This document shows, piece by piece, positions 54,349-62,850 of a stretch of DNA of 64,000 bases. Both the position numbers and the translations under genes were made by a program. The number at the start of each line of letters is the position of its first letter. Within the stretch, counting starts at the first letter, position 1. This stretch comes from Solibacillus silvestris (GTDB lineage: Bacteria; Bacillota; Bacilli; Bacillales_A; Planococcaceae): assembly GCA_001586195.1 (NCBI GenBank), contig CP014609.1, positions 2,330,001-2,394,000 on the forward strand, written 5' to 3'. The notes under the pieces were generated by a model, which did no database searches, was not told the origin of the DNA, and saw only the letters and a program-made list of their open reading frames with translations.

Positions 54349-55539
54349 TTACATATATAATGCACTTAAAAAAATCCCTAATGCTTCTTCATAAATTTCA
54401 CCGAATTGGCTGATCGGTAAAGGATTTGTTCCAAGCCCTAGTTCAACGGTGAATCCGGGGCGGCGCCAATCTTGAATAAACCAGTCTTTGTAACCCGCAT
54501 AGCTTTCAATTGTCTGCACAGGCTCATATCCGCTTACCCTCGCAAATTCATTGACAAGCTGTTCTGTTTCAGGAGGTTCCAATCCCATGAATCCCCAATA
54601 AATAACTTGACCTTGTGTATGGAAAGCCAAAACCCGAGCAAAATCCCGCTCTACTGTCAGATCGGCCATTGCAATGGATTCCGGTTCCGATAGCGGACTT
54701 TCCCCACCATAATCCCGCGGCCCAGGCGTTTTCGGGTTTCTTTCTCTTTCCCGTTCCCATTCTGCAGGGAACTGGTCGTTCAGATCAACCCCATTAATAT
54801 TCGCTTTCCAACCCGAGAAATCTCTACTACCATTATTCCATTCGATTACGTTATTACGAATTGTTTTATCTTCCGGAGGCCCGTTCAGCACTAAATCCAC
54901 TCCGTCGGGATTTACCATTGGCACAATATTTAAACTCGTTTGATTATACAATGGCAATGTATATAGGCCTCGTATTGAAGCATTATTCGTTAGCGAAATT
55001 AAATAATCATTAAGAAACGTCATGACAATCGACGTCGTAATCCACTCATTGGCATGAAAAGAAGCATTAAAATGAACACGTTTCTGCCCGTTCCCAATCG
55101 TGAGCCCCGGAATTTCTTTTTCCAATACGGAATTGCCAATCGGCTCATTTGCTATAAACGGATAGATTGCCTGCAATGACCGAATATCCTGCACCATTGC
55201 CCTATAATCGTAATCCTGTTCACCATTCACAACTCTCCATGTTACACGAACAGGCAACCGCAACCGTAGACCGACCTGAAGTACGTATGGATTGAGTACC
55301 GGATTGAGCAGAAAAAGCGCATCCATCGGCATATTGATTCTTTGTGCAATCGACCAAACCGTATCTCCCCGTTGAACCGTATACTGACTTGTCACATAAC
55401 CGGGAATCTGAACGGGTTGGTTGGGCATCAGGGCCTGTGCATTCAGATTCCGATTCGAATCAAGAATCAGCTGAAAAGGAAGATTAAAAACTTGGCTATA
55501 ATACCAAAAGGAATCACCCGGTCTTACGAAAATCTCCAC
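54349..55539 (-). CDS. LysM + M14 gamma-D-glutamyl-diaminopimelate endopeptidase
   Basis: A 396-residue peptidoglycan peptidase. Two LysM domains (about 1-47 and 52-97; QYTVQRGDTVWSIAQRI) are followed by an M14 zinc carboxypeptidase domain. Zinc ligands are His162 and Glu165 in FHANEW plus a later His in LAFHTQGQ; the catalytic Glu is in FTVELGLG. This order matches endopeptidase I of L. sphaericus, which cuts the gamma-D-Glu-diaminopimelate bond during sporulation. There is no signal peptide, also as in that enzyme. GTG start behind GAGGGAGGAG. It is a single gene at the end of the spore/cell-wall cluster. Confidence 0.92.
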   Translation of the reverse strand: MEIFVRPGDSFWYYSQVFNLPFQLILDSNRNLNAQALMPNQPVQIPGYVTSQYTVQRGDTVWSIAQRINMPMDALFLLNPVLNPYVLQVGLRLRLPVRVTWRVVNGEQDYDYRAMVQDIRSLQAIYPFIANEPIGNSVLEKEIPGLTIGNGQKRVHFNASFHANEWITTSIVMTFLNDYLISLTNNASIRGLYTLPLYNQTSLNIVPMVNPDGVDLVLNGPPEDKTIRNNVIEWNNGSRDFSGWKANINGVDLNDQFPAEWERERERNPKTPGPRDYGGESPLSEPESIAMADLTVERDFARVLAFHTQGQVIYWGFMGLEPPETEQLVNEFARVSGYEPVQTIESYAGYKDWFIQDWRRPGFTVELGLGTNPLPISQFGEIYEEALGIFLSALYM

Positions 55540-55736
55540 AAAGCTCCTCCCTCAATAAAATCATCAATAGGAAAGTATATGAACGCGGGGGGTGATTATT
55601 AACACGGTTCGAGAAAACTGATTATTACCTTCAATCGCTTTCTTTATTAACTAATATTTCCCCTATATAGATGAAATTGAGAGAAACTATATGTTATACT
55701 AGAATTTACTAAATTTTTATTGTATGGGGGTTCATC

Positions 55737-56366
55737 ATGGAGACGAAAAGAATATCGCTGCATCGTGCACTATCTGAATTAAAAATGCTTGGTGAACGGA
55801 TCCAATCGGCTACGTACCGTGTAGTGCTGGCTCGAGCAAACAGAAAAAGCAATGAAAAAATTGAAGGTATGTCAATTGATGAGTACAAAAAAGAAATGCA
55901 AGGTTCTTACGACAAGGTCACAAGTCTTATTCAATACCGCAATAAACTAAAAGCACTCGTTGTTGAGTCAAATGCCAAAACAATCGTTAAAATCGGTGCA
56001 AATAAAATGACAGTTGCTGAAGCGATTGAACGCAAACAATCGATTACATATGAGAAGGATTTACTAAATCATCTGCGCCGACAATATTTCGAAGCAATTG
56101 AAGAAGTAACAACTGCAAATGAGGCGCTCCCTGAAAAGCTTGAAAATTATTTAATTAATATATTAGGGAACAAGGAAAAACAATCATCCTCAGATGAAGT
56201 AAAACTCCATACCGAAACTTTTATGAAGCGCAATGAATACGAACTGATCGACCCGATGCAAGTAAAGAAAACCATTGACGAACTTGCAGCGAAAATTGAG
56301 GAATTTGAGTCAGAAGTAGACGCTGTATTATCAGAATCAAATGCTACAACCTTTATTGAGATATAA
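55737..56366 (+). CDS. Coiled-coil protein of unknown function (209 aa)
   Basis: A 209-residue soluble, mostly helical protein. It has heptad-like stretches at the N-terminus (LHRALSELKMLGERIQSATY), the middle (IERKQSITYEKDLLNHLRRQYFEAIEEV) and the C-terminus (VKKTIDELAAKIEEFESEVDAVLSESN). A short beta segment NAKTIVKIGANKMTVAEAI breaks the helices. The layout loosely resembles DIP1984-family or phage-associated coiled-coil proteins, but I cannot confirm this. It is a single gene, the last before the toxin island; the nearest plus-strand terminator is about 300 bp away. Confidence 0.75.
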   Translation: METKRISLHRALSELKMLGERIQSATYRVVLARANRKSNEKIEGMSIDEYKKEMQGSYDKVTSLIQYRNKLKALVVESNAKTIVKIGANKMTVAEAIERKQSITYEKDLLNHLRRQYFEAIEEVTTANEALPEKLENYLINILGNKEKQSSSDEVKLHTETFMKRNEYELIDPMQVKKTIDELAAKIEEFESEVDAVLSESNATTFIEI

Positions 56367-56660
56367 TTAATAATTTGCATAGCGTAGCGAAAACAGTAAA
56401 CGGATCGGCGCTCGTGCTTTGACTGTGTGCGAGTTGAAACAACCAAACAGTCACTCAACCTACAATTAATAGTTGAATCTTAATAGAAAAGTTCAACGCT
56501 TAAAGGTCAAAGCTGAAATATCAAATTTCAAAGCTCTTAACTTTTAAAGCTCAATGTTCAAATGATAAAGCTCATTCAAATCCTGGAGTATGGTTTAGGT
56601 ATGTCGATACATGACCGTCTGTGGCCCCACCAGGCAGCTATTGTTGTGCAAAATAAAATA
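56367..56660. other. Gap without recognised gene
   Basis: About 300 bp between the coiled-coil gene and a strong terminator. It contains several AAAGCTC / TTCAA-like imperfect repeats (about 56480-56580) and a GC-richer stretch (56605-56640). Overlapping open frames here lack ribosome binding sites. It may be a long 3' untranslated region or a small RNA ending at 56697. Confidence 0.4.
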
Positions 56661-56697
56661 CCGAATTCGCTTTCTTGGCGAATTCGGTTTTGTTTTA
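56661..56697. terminator. Bidirectional terminator at left end of toxin island
   Basis: CCGAATTCG / CGAATTCGG perfect stem with TTTTGTTTT on the plus side and TATTTTATTTTG on the minus side. It closes the minus-strand immunity array. Confidence 0.9.
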
Positions 56698-56761
56698 CCT
56701 CTCCTATATACCGGTGCATATTTTTCCATCGAAATAATTATGGAGCACAAAAAAGAAACAG

Positions 56762-57298
56762 TCAATTGCAACTGCCTCCCTCAAAATTTAATAGGACAAT
56801 CTCATTTTCATCATACCAGTACTTTTCTGCTCTATCTATGTATGATAAAAAATCTTCGTAGCGTCCTGTCCAATTTTCAGGTACAAAATCCTCGTAGGAA
56901 GCTGGTTCTGAATAAAGGGAGTACAACCCTCTTTTATCGAAATTTACGAATAAAGAAGGCATAAAACTATAAAAAGTATCCTCTTTCGTTTCAGTAAGTA
57001 AATTTAACTTAAGCCTTTCTCTTAATTCTTTTGCTGAAACAGCATACTTTGCCATCCTTGGCGCAAATTCTGCATATGAATCCTCATCTAATATATCTAT
57101 GCCTTTCCTTTCATCATCTTCTTCGATAAATGGACCAGTATATGCAATTCCCATTTCTTTAAATTTCTTTTTATATGCCTCTTCTAGTTTTTTTCTATCT
57201 AAAAACCAAATATCTTTTTTGGAAACATACCATTTGAAATGATTATTAATTAATACCCCTACAATAATATTCTCAAGTGCTTTAGGTACTAATAACAT
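56762..57298 (-). CDS. Unrecognised protein, probable immunity protein (178 aa)
   Basis: A soluble 178-residue protein beginning MLLVPKALENIIVGVLINNH. It contains an acidic middle (FIEEDDERKGIDILDEDSY) and an aromatic C-terminus (WTGRYEDFLSYIDRAEKYW), with no catalytic motif. Start at ATG 57298 because GGAG lies nine bases upstream; a TTG twelve codons earlier has no ribosome binding site. It is the last gene of the minus-strand toxin/immunity array, and size, acidity and position fit an immunity protein. I do not recognise its family. Confidence 0.7.
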   Translation of the reverse strand: MLLVPKALENIIVGVLINNHFKWYVSKKDIWFLDRKKLEEAYKKKFKEMGIAYTGPFIEEDDERKGIDILDEDSYAEFAPRMAKYAVSAKELRERLKLNLLTETKEDTFYSFMPSLFVNFDKRGLYSLYSEPASYEDFVPENWTGRYEDFLSYIDRAEKYWYDENEIVLLNFEGGSCN

Positions 57299-57396
57299 AT
57301 GTTTCAACTCCGTGTTATTATTTTTCTTACTCAACGTTTTCGAACTGTAATCATTACTTAGAAATCACTAAAATGCCCTCGATTAATATATTTTCG

Positions 57397-57867
57397 TCAA
57401 ACATATACATCCTCATTATCTTCAGAAAATTGGGCAATTAGTTCAACTTCATCTTTTGTCGGGGTATCTTTTATTCCGATTATGTTTCCTTGCTTATCCC
57501 ATTCAGTATATTTCAAACAAATACCAAATTTATACTCTCCTAAAAATTTAAGTTCTTCACTTTCATACCAAATTTTTCTTATACCCCTCGTTTGTCCTTT
57601 TACCATGTAATTTGAAGATTTCACTTTTCCATTATTGTGAAATTTTATATAATCCCCTTCTTTAAAGCCATTTTTATAATAACAATAATACGCAATATTA
57701 CCCTTGTCATATAATTCGTAAGCCAAACCTGTAAAAGGTTTTCCGCCCTCATCTTCAGGGTTATCTAGTACTTCGTCACTGTATGAGGTAAACCATAATT
57801 CCTCATCAAAATCCACACCATGATTTAATACATATTCTATACTTAGTATATCCTTTTTAATTTCCAC
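57397..57867 (-). CDS. ywqK: YwqK-family antitoxin with MORN-like repeats
   Basis: A 156-residue protein with MORN-type repeats: NIAYYCYYKNGFKEGDYIKF, NGKVKSSNYMVKGQTRGIRK and GEYKFGICLKYTEWDKQGN (about residues 50-130). In B. subtilis YwqK is the antitoxin of the LXG toxin YwqJ, whose tip is a deaminase. Here the gene starts with GTG at 57867, eleven bases inside the end of a deaminase-like stub, so the original toxin-antitoxin order is kept although the toxin is nearly gone. Intact antitoxin. Confidence 0.8.
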   Translation of the reverse strand: MEIKKDILSIEYVLNHGVDFDEELWFTSYSDEVLDNPEDEGGKPFTGLAYELYDKGNIAYYCYYKNGFKEGDYIKFHNNGKVKSSNYMVKGQTRGIRKIWYESEELKFLGEYKFGICLKYTEWDKQGNIIGIKDTPTKDEVELIAQFSEDNEDVYV

Positions 57868-57992
57868 CTTTTTTCACCTCTGAACTAAATTCAAATCCTT
57901 CAGTAATAAAATTACAATGTGGGCAGGTTGGCTTCATCATACCACCTGGTTTTAATTTCTTACCCGACCTTACGATATGCTCAAAATTACAG
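57857..57992 (-). pseudogene. C-terminal stub of YwqJ-type deaminase toxin
   Basis: About 45 codons encoding CNFEHIVRSGKKLKPGGMMK and then PTCPHCNFITEGFEF. A PxCPHC near the C-terminus fits the second zinc/active-site motif of deaminase-fold toxins such as YwqJ. Nothing of the upstream deaminase or LXG domain remains: the frame abuts the end of an unrelated immunity fragment. With YwqK intact directly downstream, a displaced YwqJ tip is the best reading. It cannot be active. Confidence 0.55.
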
Positions 57993-58130
57993 TAATGTTT
58001 TATAAAAATAGTTACAAGCCGCCTCTTATTCAGAGTCAAATTTTTTTAATTGTGATTTCACACCACGTTCACTATAATAAACTCCCCAAATATCTCCTTC
58101 GTTATTTAAGATCTTCATCAACTGTTTCAT
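57987..58130 (-). pseudogene. Broken immunity-protein fragment with internal stop
   Basis: A frame starting ATG 58130 reads MKILNNEGDIWGVYYSERGV, then KSQLKKFDSE, a TAA at 58026-58028, and in the same frame EAACNYFYKTLL before a second stop at 57987. YSERG...L..F.SE.EAC.Y.Y is a common C-terminal pattern of small bacterial immunity proteins. It seems to be the 3' end of such a gene, inactivated by a nonsense change (a Glu, Lys or Gln codon to TAA) and missing its 5' part. Confidence 0.55.
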
Positions 58131-58267
58131 GTTTTATAAAATCGCTAAATATAGTTTCCAAATTAAAATATCCTCCCTTGATTACTAAGTTAATTTCACT
58201 TTTAAATAAATATTCCTTTGCTGCTCCGTGACATTTTATTAGGAATTTTCGATTCAAATATTGGGTA

Positions 58268-58310
58268 AAAAAATACAAAAATCCTGAAAGACAATGTAGT
58301 CAATCAAGGT
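58268..58310 (-). terminator. Terminator of SUFU immunity gene
   Basis: Short stem CCTTGA / TCAGG (with mismatch) around a CTTGATTGACTACAT core, followed on the minus strand by TTTTTGTATTTTTTT. The core resembles two other terminators in the island. Confidence 0.6.
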
Positions 58311-58325
58311 CAATAAACTAGAAAA

Positions 58326-58898
58326 TTACAATATTGATTCTCTTTCTAAATCAAAGATATCAATCTCTTTCTGTTCAAATAATTCTTCTAATGTATCTGT
58401 TCCTTTTTCTTGAGCAAATAGATATTCATTCTCAGATATTGGAACAGCTAGCAGCCAAGCCACTTTTTTGTTTGGAAATTCAAGTGTATTTAAATCTTCC
58501 CACAAGAAAGGTGACACAAATAACACATGTTTCATTTCAGTGGGATAATACATCTTTATTATATCTCGAAATAATGAACCATGGGAAACTGAAAATTTTG
58601 AGTTAATAATACAAAATGCACAGCTTGCCAATATATTAGGATATTGTTTATAATCTGTTGCTATTGCGCCAACTATTTCTATTCGCAAAGGCGTTTTTTC
58701 AACAGTCAATTCAATTGAATGGTCAGATAGTCCAATAGTTGAGTATGATGATACACCGTCAAAGGGTCTATTAACTATTGAAAGTATATCTATGTTACTG
58801 ACATTATTTTCGTCCCAGTATTTTGAGACACAAGGTTTACCCCCAAAAGCATGTAGAGCTGTCTTTGCTATTATTTTATTCTCATTAGAAATACTCAA
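58326..58898 (-). CDS. SUFU-domain immunity protein
   Basis: A 190-residue protein resembling the suppressor-of-fused (SUFU) domain used as immunity protein in polymorphic-toxin loci. Typical elements: DILSIVNRPFDGVSSYSTIGLSDHSIEL (about 35-62), RIEIVGAIATDY, ILASCAFCIINSKFSVSHGSLF, and KHVLFVSPFLWEDLN. TTG start at 58898 behind AAGGAGG. No matching toxin tip is left beside it; upstream lies a 200-bp gap and then an SMI1/KNR4 gene. An orphan immunity gene guarding against toxins of sibling strains is likely. Confidence 0.8.
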   Translation of the reverse strand: MSISNENKIIAKTALHAFGGKPCVSKYWDENNVSNIDILSIVNRPFDGVSSYSTIGLSDHSIELTVEKTPLRIEIVGAIATDYKQYPNILASCAFCIINSKFSVSHGSLFRDIIKMYYPTEMKHVLFVSPFLWEDLNTLEFPNKKVAWLLAVPISENEYLFAQEKGTDTLEELFEQKEIDIFDLERESIL

Positions 58899-59102
58899 AG
58901 TAAACCTCCTTATCCATCTTTACAATTTTTATCTCCGAAATAATCGTCGATCAGTCTTTACTTTTAAGGCTTGAAGATGGTAATTCAGGTCAGCAATGGT
59001 TTGGATTATTGTATTCATCTAGAAACTCTTAGCCTCAAATAGGGCTTATAAAGTTTAGCTTTACTATCAGAATAAAGAGTGATGTATCTCTATGAGTATC
59101 CA

Positions 59103-59540
59103 TTATTCAGATTCATATAAGTTATTAAAGAACTCAGTAAAATTACCTGCAAGTATAAACATATTGTCCATTTCATCTTCGGGTTCGATATCATGAATCC
59201 AAAAATATACTTTTCCCTGATACTCTCCATTAACTCCTAATAAAATCTCATTTCCCCCAGGGTCATTACCAATTGAAATAAAATCTTCTGGTATTTCTCC
59301 TTCTAAAACCTCAAAAACTTTACCTAAATTACTTTTCATATCACCAATTCCATAAAACTTATTGACTAAACTTTCTCCTTCATCATCAGGGAGTTTAAAG
59401 TTAGATTCCTGAGGAAATCCTCCATTGTATTCTAGTAGAAAATCAACATATTGTTTAGGTAGCGTAACTTCATACTCTTGTTCAAATTGTTTTATATCCT
59501 GTAAAGAAATTTTTGGATTTACACTAAGCATTTTTGTCAT
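59103..59540 (-). CDS. SMI1/KNR4 (SUKH) family immunity protein, copy 1
   Basis: A 145-residue acidic protein of the SUKH superfamily. It has ISLQDIKQFEQEYEVTLPKQYVDFLLEYNGG (residues about 11-41), FISIGNDPGGNEILLGVNGE and YFWIHDIEPEDE, all standard for SMI1/KNR4 immunity proteins. Its ATG overlaps the stop of the neighbouring WHH toxin frame by four bases (ATGA), the close toxin-immunity coupling of these systems. Intact, although its toxin is broken. It should neutralise the WHH-type nuclease by direct binding. Confidence 0.9.
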   Translation of the reverse strand: MTKMLSVNPKISLQDIKQFEQEYEVTLPKQYVDFLLEYNGGFPQESNFKLPDDEGESLVNKFYGIGDMKSNLGKVFEVLEGEIPEDFISIGNDPGGNEILLGVNGEYQGKVYFWIHDIEPEDEMDNMFILAGNFTEFFNNLYESE

Positions 59541-59885
59541 ACTCTCACTCCTATATCATTACTTATTTTTCCCATTAACCTTTGATTGACCACCAATGTG
59601 CCTAAACTTTCTGTAATATCCTCATCTACTAGCATCATAGTTTTTCCATCTTCATGATGATGCCACATATAACCGTCTGGCGGCCTTCTAATATCTATTA
59701 TTGGTGGATCAGTATCTTTTGTAAGTTTAGCTGCTGTGTTTGCATTTTCAAAATCTTTCGGATTATTTTTAGGCGAATGAACTTCTATTTTTACAGGCTT
59801 AACATTTGGATGCATAAAAGGTGTAAAATCTGGGTAACCATTCGGGTAACTGACTGATGTTCCAGACTTTTTAGTATAAGTCCTT
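59537..59885 (-). pseudogene. WHH-type nuclease toxin tip, truncated and frameshifted
   Basis: The minus-strand frame holds a toxin tip: YPNGYPDFTPFMHPNVKPVK, then DFENANTAAKL and PPDGYMWHHHEDGKTMMLV, the WHH-class HNH/EndoVII nuclease motif. After DITES the original reading shifts: another frame encodes RHIGGQSKVNGKNK and a stop at 59559-59561, supplying the expected final H-x-GG. Adding one T near 59600 restores it. The 5' end is replaced by IS110 debris, so about 17 N-terminal codons of the open frame are transposon sequence. There is no LXG or export domain. Inactive on two counts. Confidence 0.75.
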
Positions 59886-60640
59886 ACCTTTCCCACCAGA
59901 TCCAAAGTAAACAGGCGCAATACCCGCAAATCATGCTAATTTATTGGCATTTGAAAAACGTCTAACGTCACCGCAATTAAAGCGGAAGCTGTCACAAGGT
60001 CTATGCCTGGCATGGAGTGCAGTTGAAAGTCTTGTAAGTTCATTAACTCTTTTAATTCTCTTTCCACATAACGCATTTCCTGCTTTCAAAAGAAATGTCT
60101 CGGACAATACTTCTCACAAGAAAGTCTAGTGTTTCTTGATGTTCTTTTGTTGTATTCCCATCCTCTTTCACTAGCTTCAATATTTCATTCGCTTTTTTCA
60201 CCGAACAAGTATTGTTACTCACTTTTAATAAAAAGGTGGTCAACTGTTTTACACTCACACCTTCTAAACAAGATGGTGAAGGATGCCGTTCCCAAAACGC
60301 CAATGCTGTTTTTCCATCTACTTCTGAGAAAAACTTCTTATAGCTTGGATAATGGTGGCTTAATTGAATTTGTAATTGGTTCTTTAAAGCACCTTGAGCT
60401 TTTACTAATGCATTTCTTCTAGAAACCAACTGTTGTATCGACCAATAAAAATCATGTGGTTTTACGTCTGGCAATTGGTCAAGTTTATTTACCAATATAC
60501 GTACCACACATTCTGCATCCCAGCTATCACTCTTTTGCGTGGTCATATGGCTTTTTCGTTCAGCGTATGAAAGAGCTGGATTCACTTCTTTTACTACCTG
60601 TCCATGGTCCGTTAGTTTGTAGGTTTTGCAGTATCAAAGT
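59885..60640 (-). mobile_element. IS110-family transposase remnant
   Basis: The longest frame (60052-60585) reads NPALSYAERKSHMTTQKSDS, QLVSRRNALVKAQGALKNQL and related blocks of an IS110 (DEDD, pilin-inverting-type) transposase. The reading then moves twice: one frame gives ELKELMNLQDFQLHSMPGID (the Transposase_20 domain), another gives FAGIAPVYFGSGGKGKD after a TGA. The catalytic N-terminal DEDD part before about 60640 is missing. Several frameshifts, one stop and two missing ends make it a dead fragment. It joins the WHH toxin tip directly, so insertion or later deletion probably removed the 5' part of that toxin. Confidence 0.8.
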
Positions 60641-60789
60641 CCTCTTGACATGTAAAATGTTATCTCTCCTAATTATCTTATTATTTTCACAAACAAAGTA
60701 CTAAAATAGAATGTTTTGAATGTACTACCTTCATGAGCTATGAATTTCATAGAATCTTTTTAAATTGTTCAATACAAAAATTTCTCACA

Positions 60790-60844
60790 AAAAAATAAAA
60801 AGCACTTGTTGTCTATAGTAGACAATCAAGTGCTTGAGGTTAAT
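60790..60844 (-). terminator. Terminator of SMI1/KNR4 copy 2
   Basis: AGCACTTG / CAAGTGCT stem with an inner TTGTCTA / TAGACAA pair (60801-60844), followed on the minus strand by TTTTATTTTTTTG. The rest of the 60641-60903 gap shows no gene. Confidence 0.88.
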
Positions 60845-60903
60845 TAAATAAGTGTGACTACTTACTGGCATTCTATCAAGAGTTAGAATCTACCAAAAAG
60901 TAT

Positions 60904-61377
60904 CTATTCTGTTAACATATTTAGAAATTCTTCAAAGCTATTACTTACAATATATGTTATAGGATTTAAATCTGAAGACTCTTCATGATTCCAAACGCAT
61001 ACAACAGGCTCTTCAACATTGTTACGATAGTCTAAACAAACAAAGTCACCTGCAAATAAAACAGCTATTGGTAGCAGTTCAGTACCTACTAAATTTTCAT
61101 CAAAAACAATTCTTTCGTCTAGTTGAGTTCTAACTACTCCTATATCGTAATACTCATCATCTCTTTCCCCGGTTACTTTTAAAATACATAAAAACCTATC
61201 AATCGCATAAACATGGCTATTACACTTAAAACTATCCTTTATAGGAGTACCACCATTATATTTTTTTATAAATTCTTTATACGTTTCTGGTAAATTTATT
61301 CTCCACTTACCTTCCTTTTCAGAAAGTAAAGTATCGTCCGGCAAGGGATAAATTATTGATCCATCCTTAAATTCCAT
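60904..61377 (-). CDS. SMI1/KNR4 (SUKH) family immunity protein, copy 2
   Basis: A 157-residue acidic protein. WRINLPETYKEFIKKYNGGTP (about 26-46), a central LLPIAVLFAGDFVCLDYRN and VCVWNHEESSDLNPITYIVSNSFEEFL are SUKH signatures. GGAGG precedes the ATG. It begins 48 bp after the WHH-tipped LXG toxin remnant and is its probable cognate immunity protein. It is only distantly similar to the SUKH gene at 59103, so the two should neutralise different toxins. Confidence 0.9.
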   Translation of the reverse strand: MEFKDGSIIYPLPDDTLLSEKEGKWRINLPETYKEFIKKYNGGTPIKDSFKCNSHVYAIDRFLCILKVTGERDDEYYDIGVVRTQLDERIVFDENLVGTELLPIAVLFAGDFVCLDYRNNVEEPVVCVWNHEESSDLNPITYIVSNSFEEFLNMLTE

Positions 61378-61425
61378 TTCTATACCTCCTCAATATTATT
61401 ATCTTGGAGCGTCGGCCCACATACC

Positions 61426-62850
61426 TTAAGTCCTTCCACCATTATGAGGTGTAATATTATGAATACCAAAGGGGACTAGCTCCATTTTACCAGGAACCTC
61501 CGTATGATGCCACGTCATTCCTTTTCTTGTACCACCTATTTGTTCATCTAACCACTTAAACTGTTCTTTATCCGATAGCTTCCAAAATCTATCTGGTAGC
61601 TGAACAGTCTCTTCTACAACACCTGCACTTGCAAAATCGACAAATCCATACCTCATACCATCTGCTTTTGTAATCTTTATTTCAGGAATATGTGCTTTTG
61701 CTATAGCCATTTCTTTTATCTTTCTTTTTTGAGCAGAAGACAAGCTATCCCCACCCGGAATGGTATCATCCCAAGACCAAGGTTTGTTTAAATCAACATG
61801 TTCTTTATATACTTTTGCATAGTCTTCAATGATTTCATCAAATTTCTTGTTACCATTTATAAAATCATCGATATTTCTTAAATTAGTTTCACTAACTCCC
61901 TTACCTTTATCCGCGCCCTTACCAACAACCTCATCTACATCACTCTTCTTAACAACCTCACCCACGTTACTATCTACAATCTTATCAATTGCTTTTGGAA
62001 TTTTCAAAACTTTTCCTATCGGGATGAAGGATGCTAACGCAATTCCTTTATCAAGACCTGAAGCATTTTTATCAGCTAGCGTGTTCACGTCGTCCAATAT
62101 TAAGAAATCCAACAAACCTTTTCCGACTTTTGTAGCGCCACTTCCGACGTCTTCTAGGAAATTAAGAAAACCATTCCCCTCATCTTTCACATTATCTACT
62201 GTTGTGGCTGTAGCGGAAAGCTCTTTTGCGACTTCTTTTTCTTTTTGCTTCATAAATGAAACGAAATTTGTTGAAACCATTGCACCGCTGAGACCGAAAG
62301 TACCTAAAGGCTGTTGACCGGTTAGATAAAGACCCGAAAGTGTGTATGGATTCGCCCCTCCGATTCCTCCAGGATTAAATAGTGGATTCATATTAATCAC
62401 TTGATCCAGCGATTGCGTACGATAAGCCAGTGCAATCATTAACGGATTCTGACTAGCGAATGACTGCCATTGTTCTGCCGGGAAGTTAACATCTGTTACC
62501 CCTTCTGTCATCATCGTTTCTATGTTGGTAATCCATGTTTTCATATGCATCAGGTCTGTTTGAATTGTCGTTAATGCATCGGTTTGGGATACGTCAAATT
62601 CAATGAGTTTTTCAACGGTTTCGTCCCGATGGCGTTTCGCGTCATGTACACCCAGATGGACTTCACTATCATCCAATTTTGGCAAGCTCACGATATCTGA
62701 CACTTGGTCCATGATATTATTGGCTTCGTCTGTCAGCTCTTCTGTTACTTGTTTGGCACGATTAAGGCCTTGCTCGATTTCACCTTCCTATGCTGCTTGG
62801 CGAATAAAGCCCGACTAATTCGGTTCGAGAGATGAAAGTGCTATTTCTCC
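61426..62850 (-). pseudogene. LXG polymorphic toxin with WHH nuclease tip, 5'-truncated, two amber codons
   Basis: The open frame from ATG 62712 (428 residues) holds the second half of an LXG domain (DIVSLPKLDDSEVHLGVHDAK, ALTTIQTDLMHMKTWI), a pretoxin linker region, and a C-terminal WHH nuclease tip: GTRKGMTWHHTEVPGKMELV, then HNITPHNGG. Upstream of ATG 62712 the same frame continues the LXG domain: IALSSLEPN, TAG (62815-62817), SGFIRQAA, TAG (62788-62790), EGEIEQGLNRAKQ. Before about 62850 no LXG sequence is found, so the first 100 or so residues needed for type VII (YukE/Esx) export are missing. It is probably dead, or a silent tip reservoir. The tip itself looks intact. Confidence 0.8.

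Noticed and set aside
56590-56650. Possible tRNA (TTCAAATCC looks like a T-loop)
   Set aside because: The flanking bases do not pair into a T-stem, and no acceptor stem or anticodon arm can be drawn.
59929-59985. N-terminal MRVLRLFTLDLVGKV of the 59537 frame taken as a genuine toxin start
   Set aside because: These codons are an off-frame reading of IS110 transposase sequence (FAGIAPVYFGSGGKG in the neighbouring frame).
61829-62317. A 162-codon plus-strand frame within the LXG toxin remnant
   Set aside because: Ser/Pro/Thr-rich antisense shadow of the toxin linker; no start signal.
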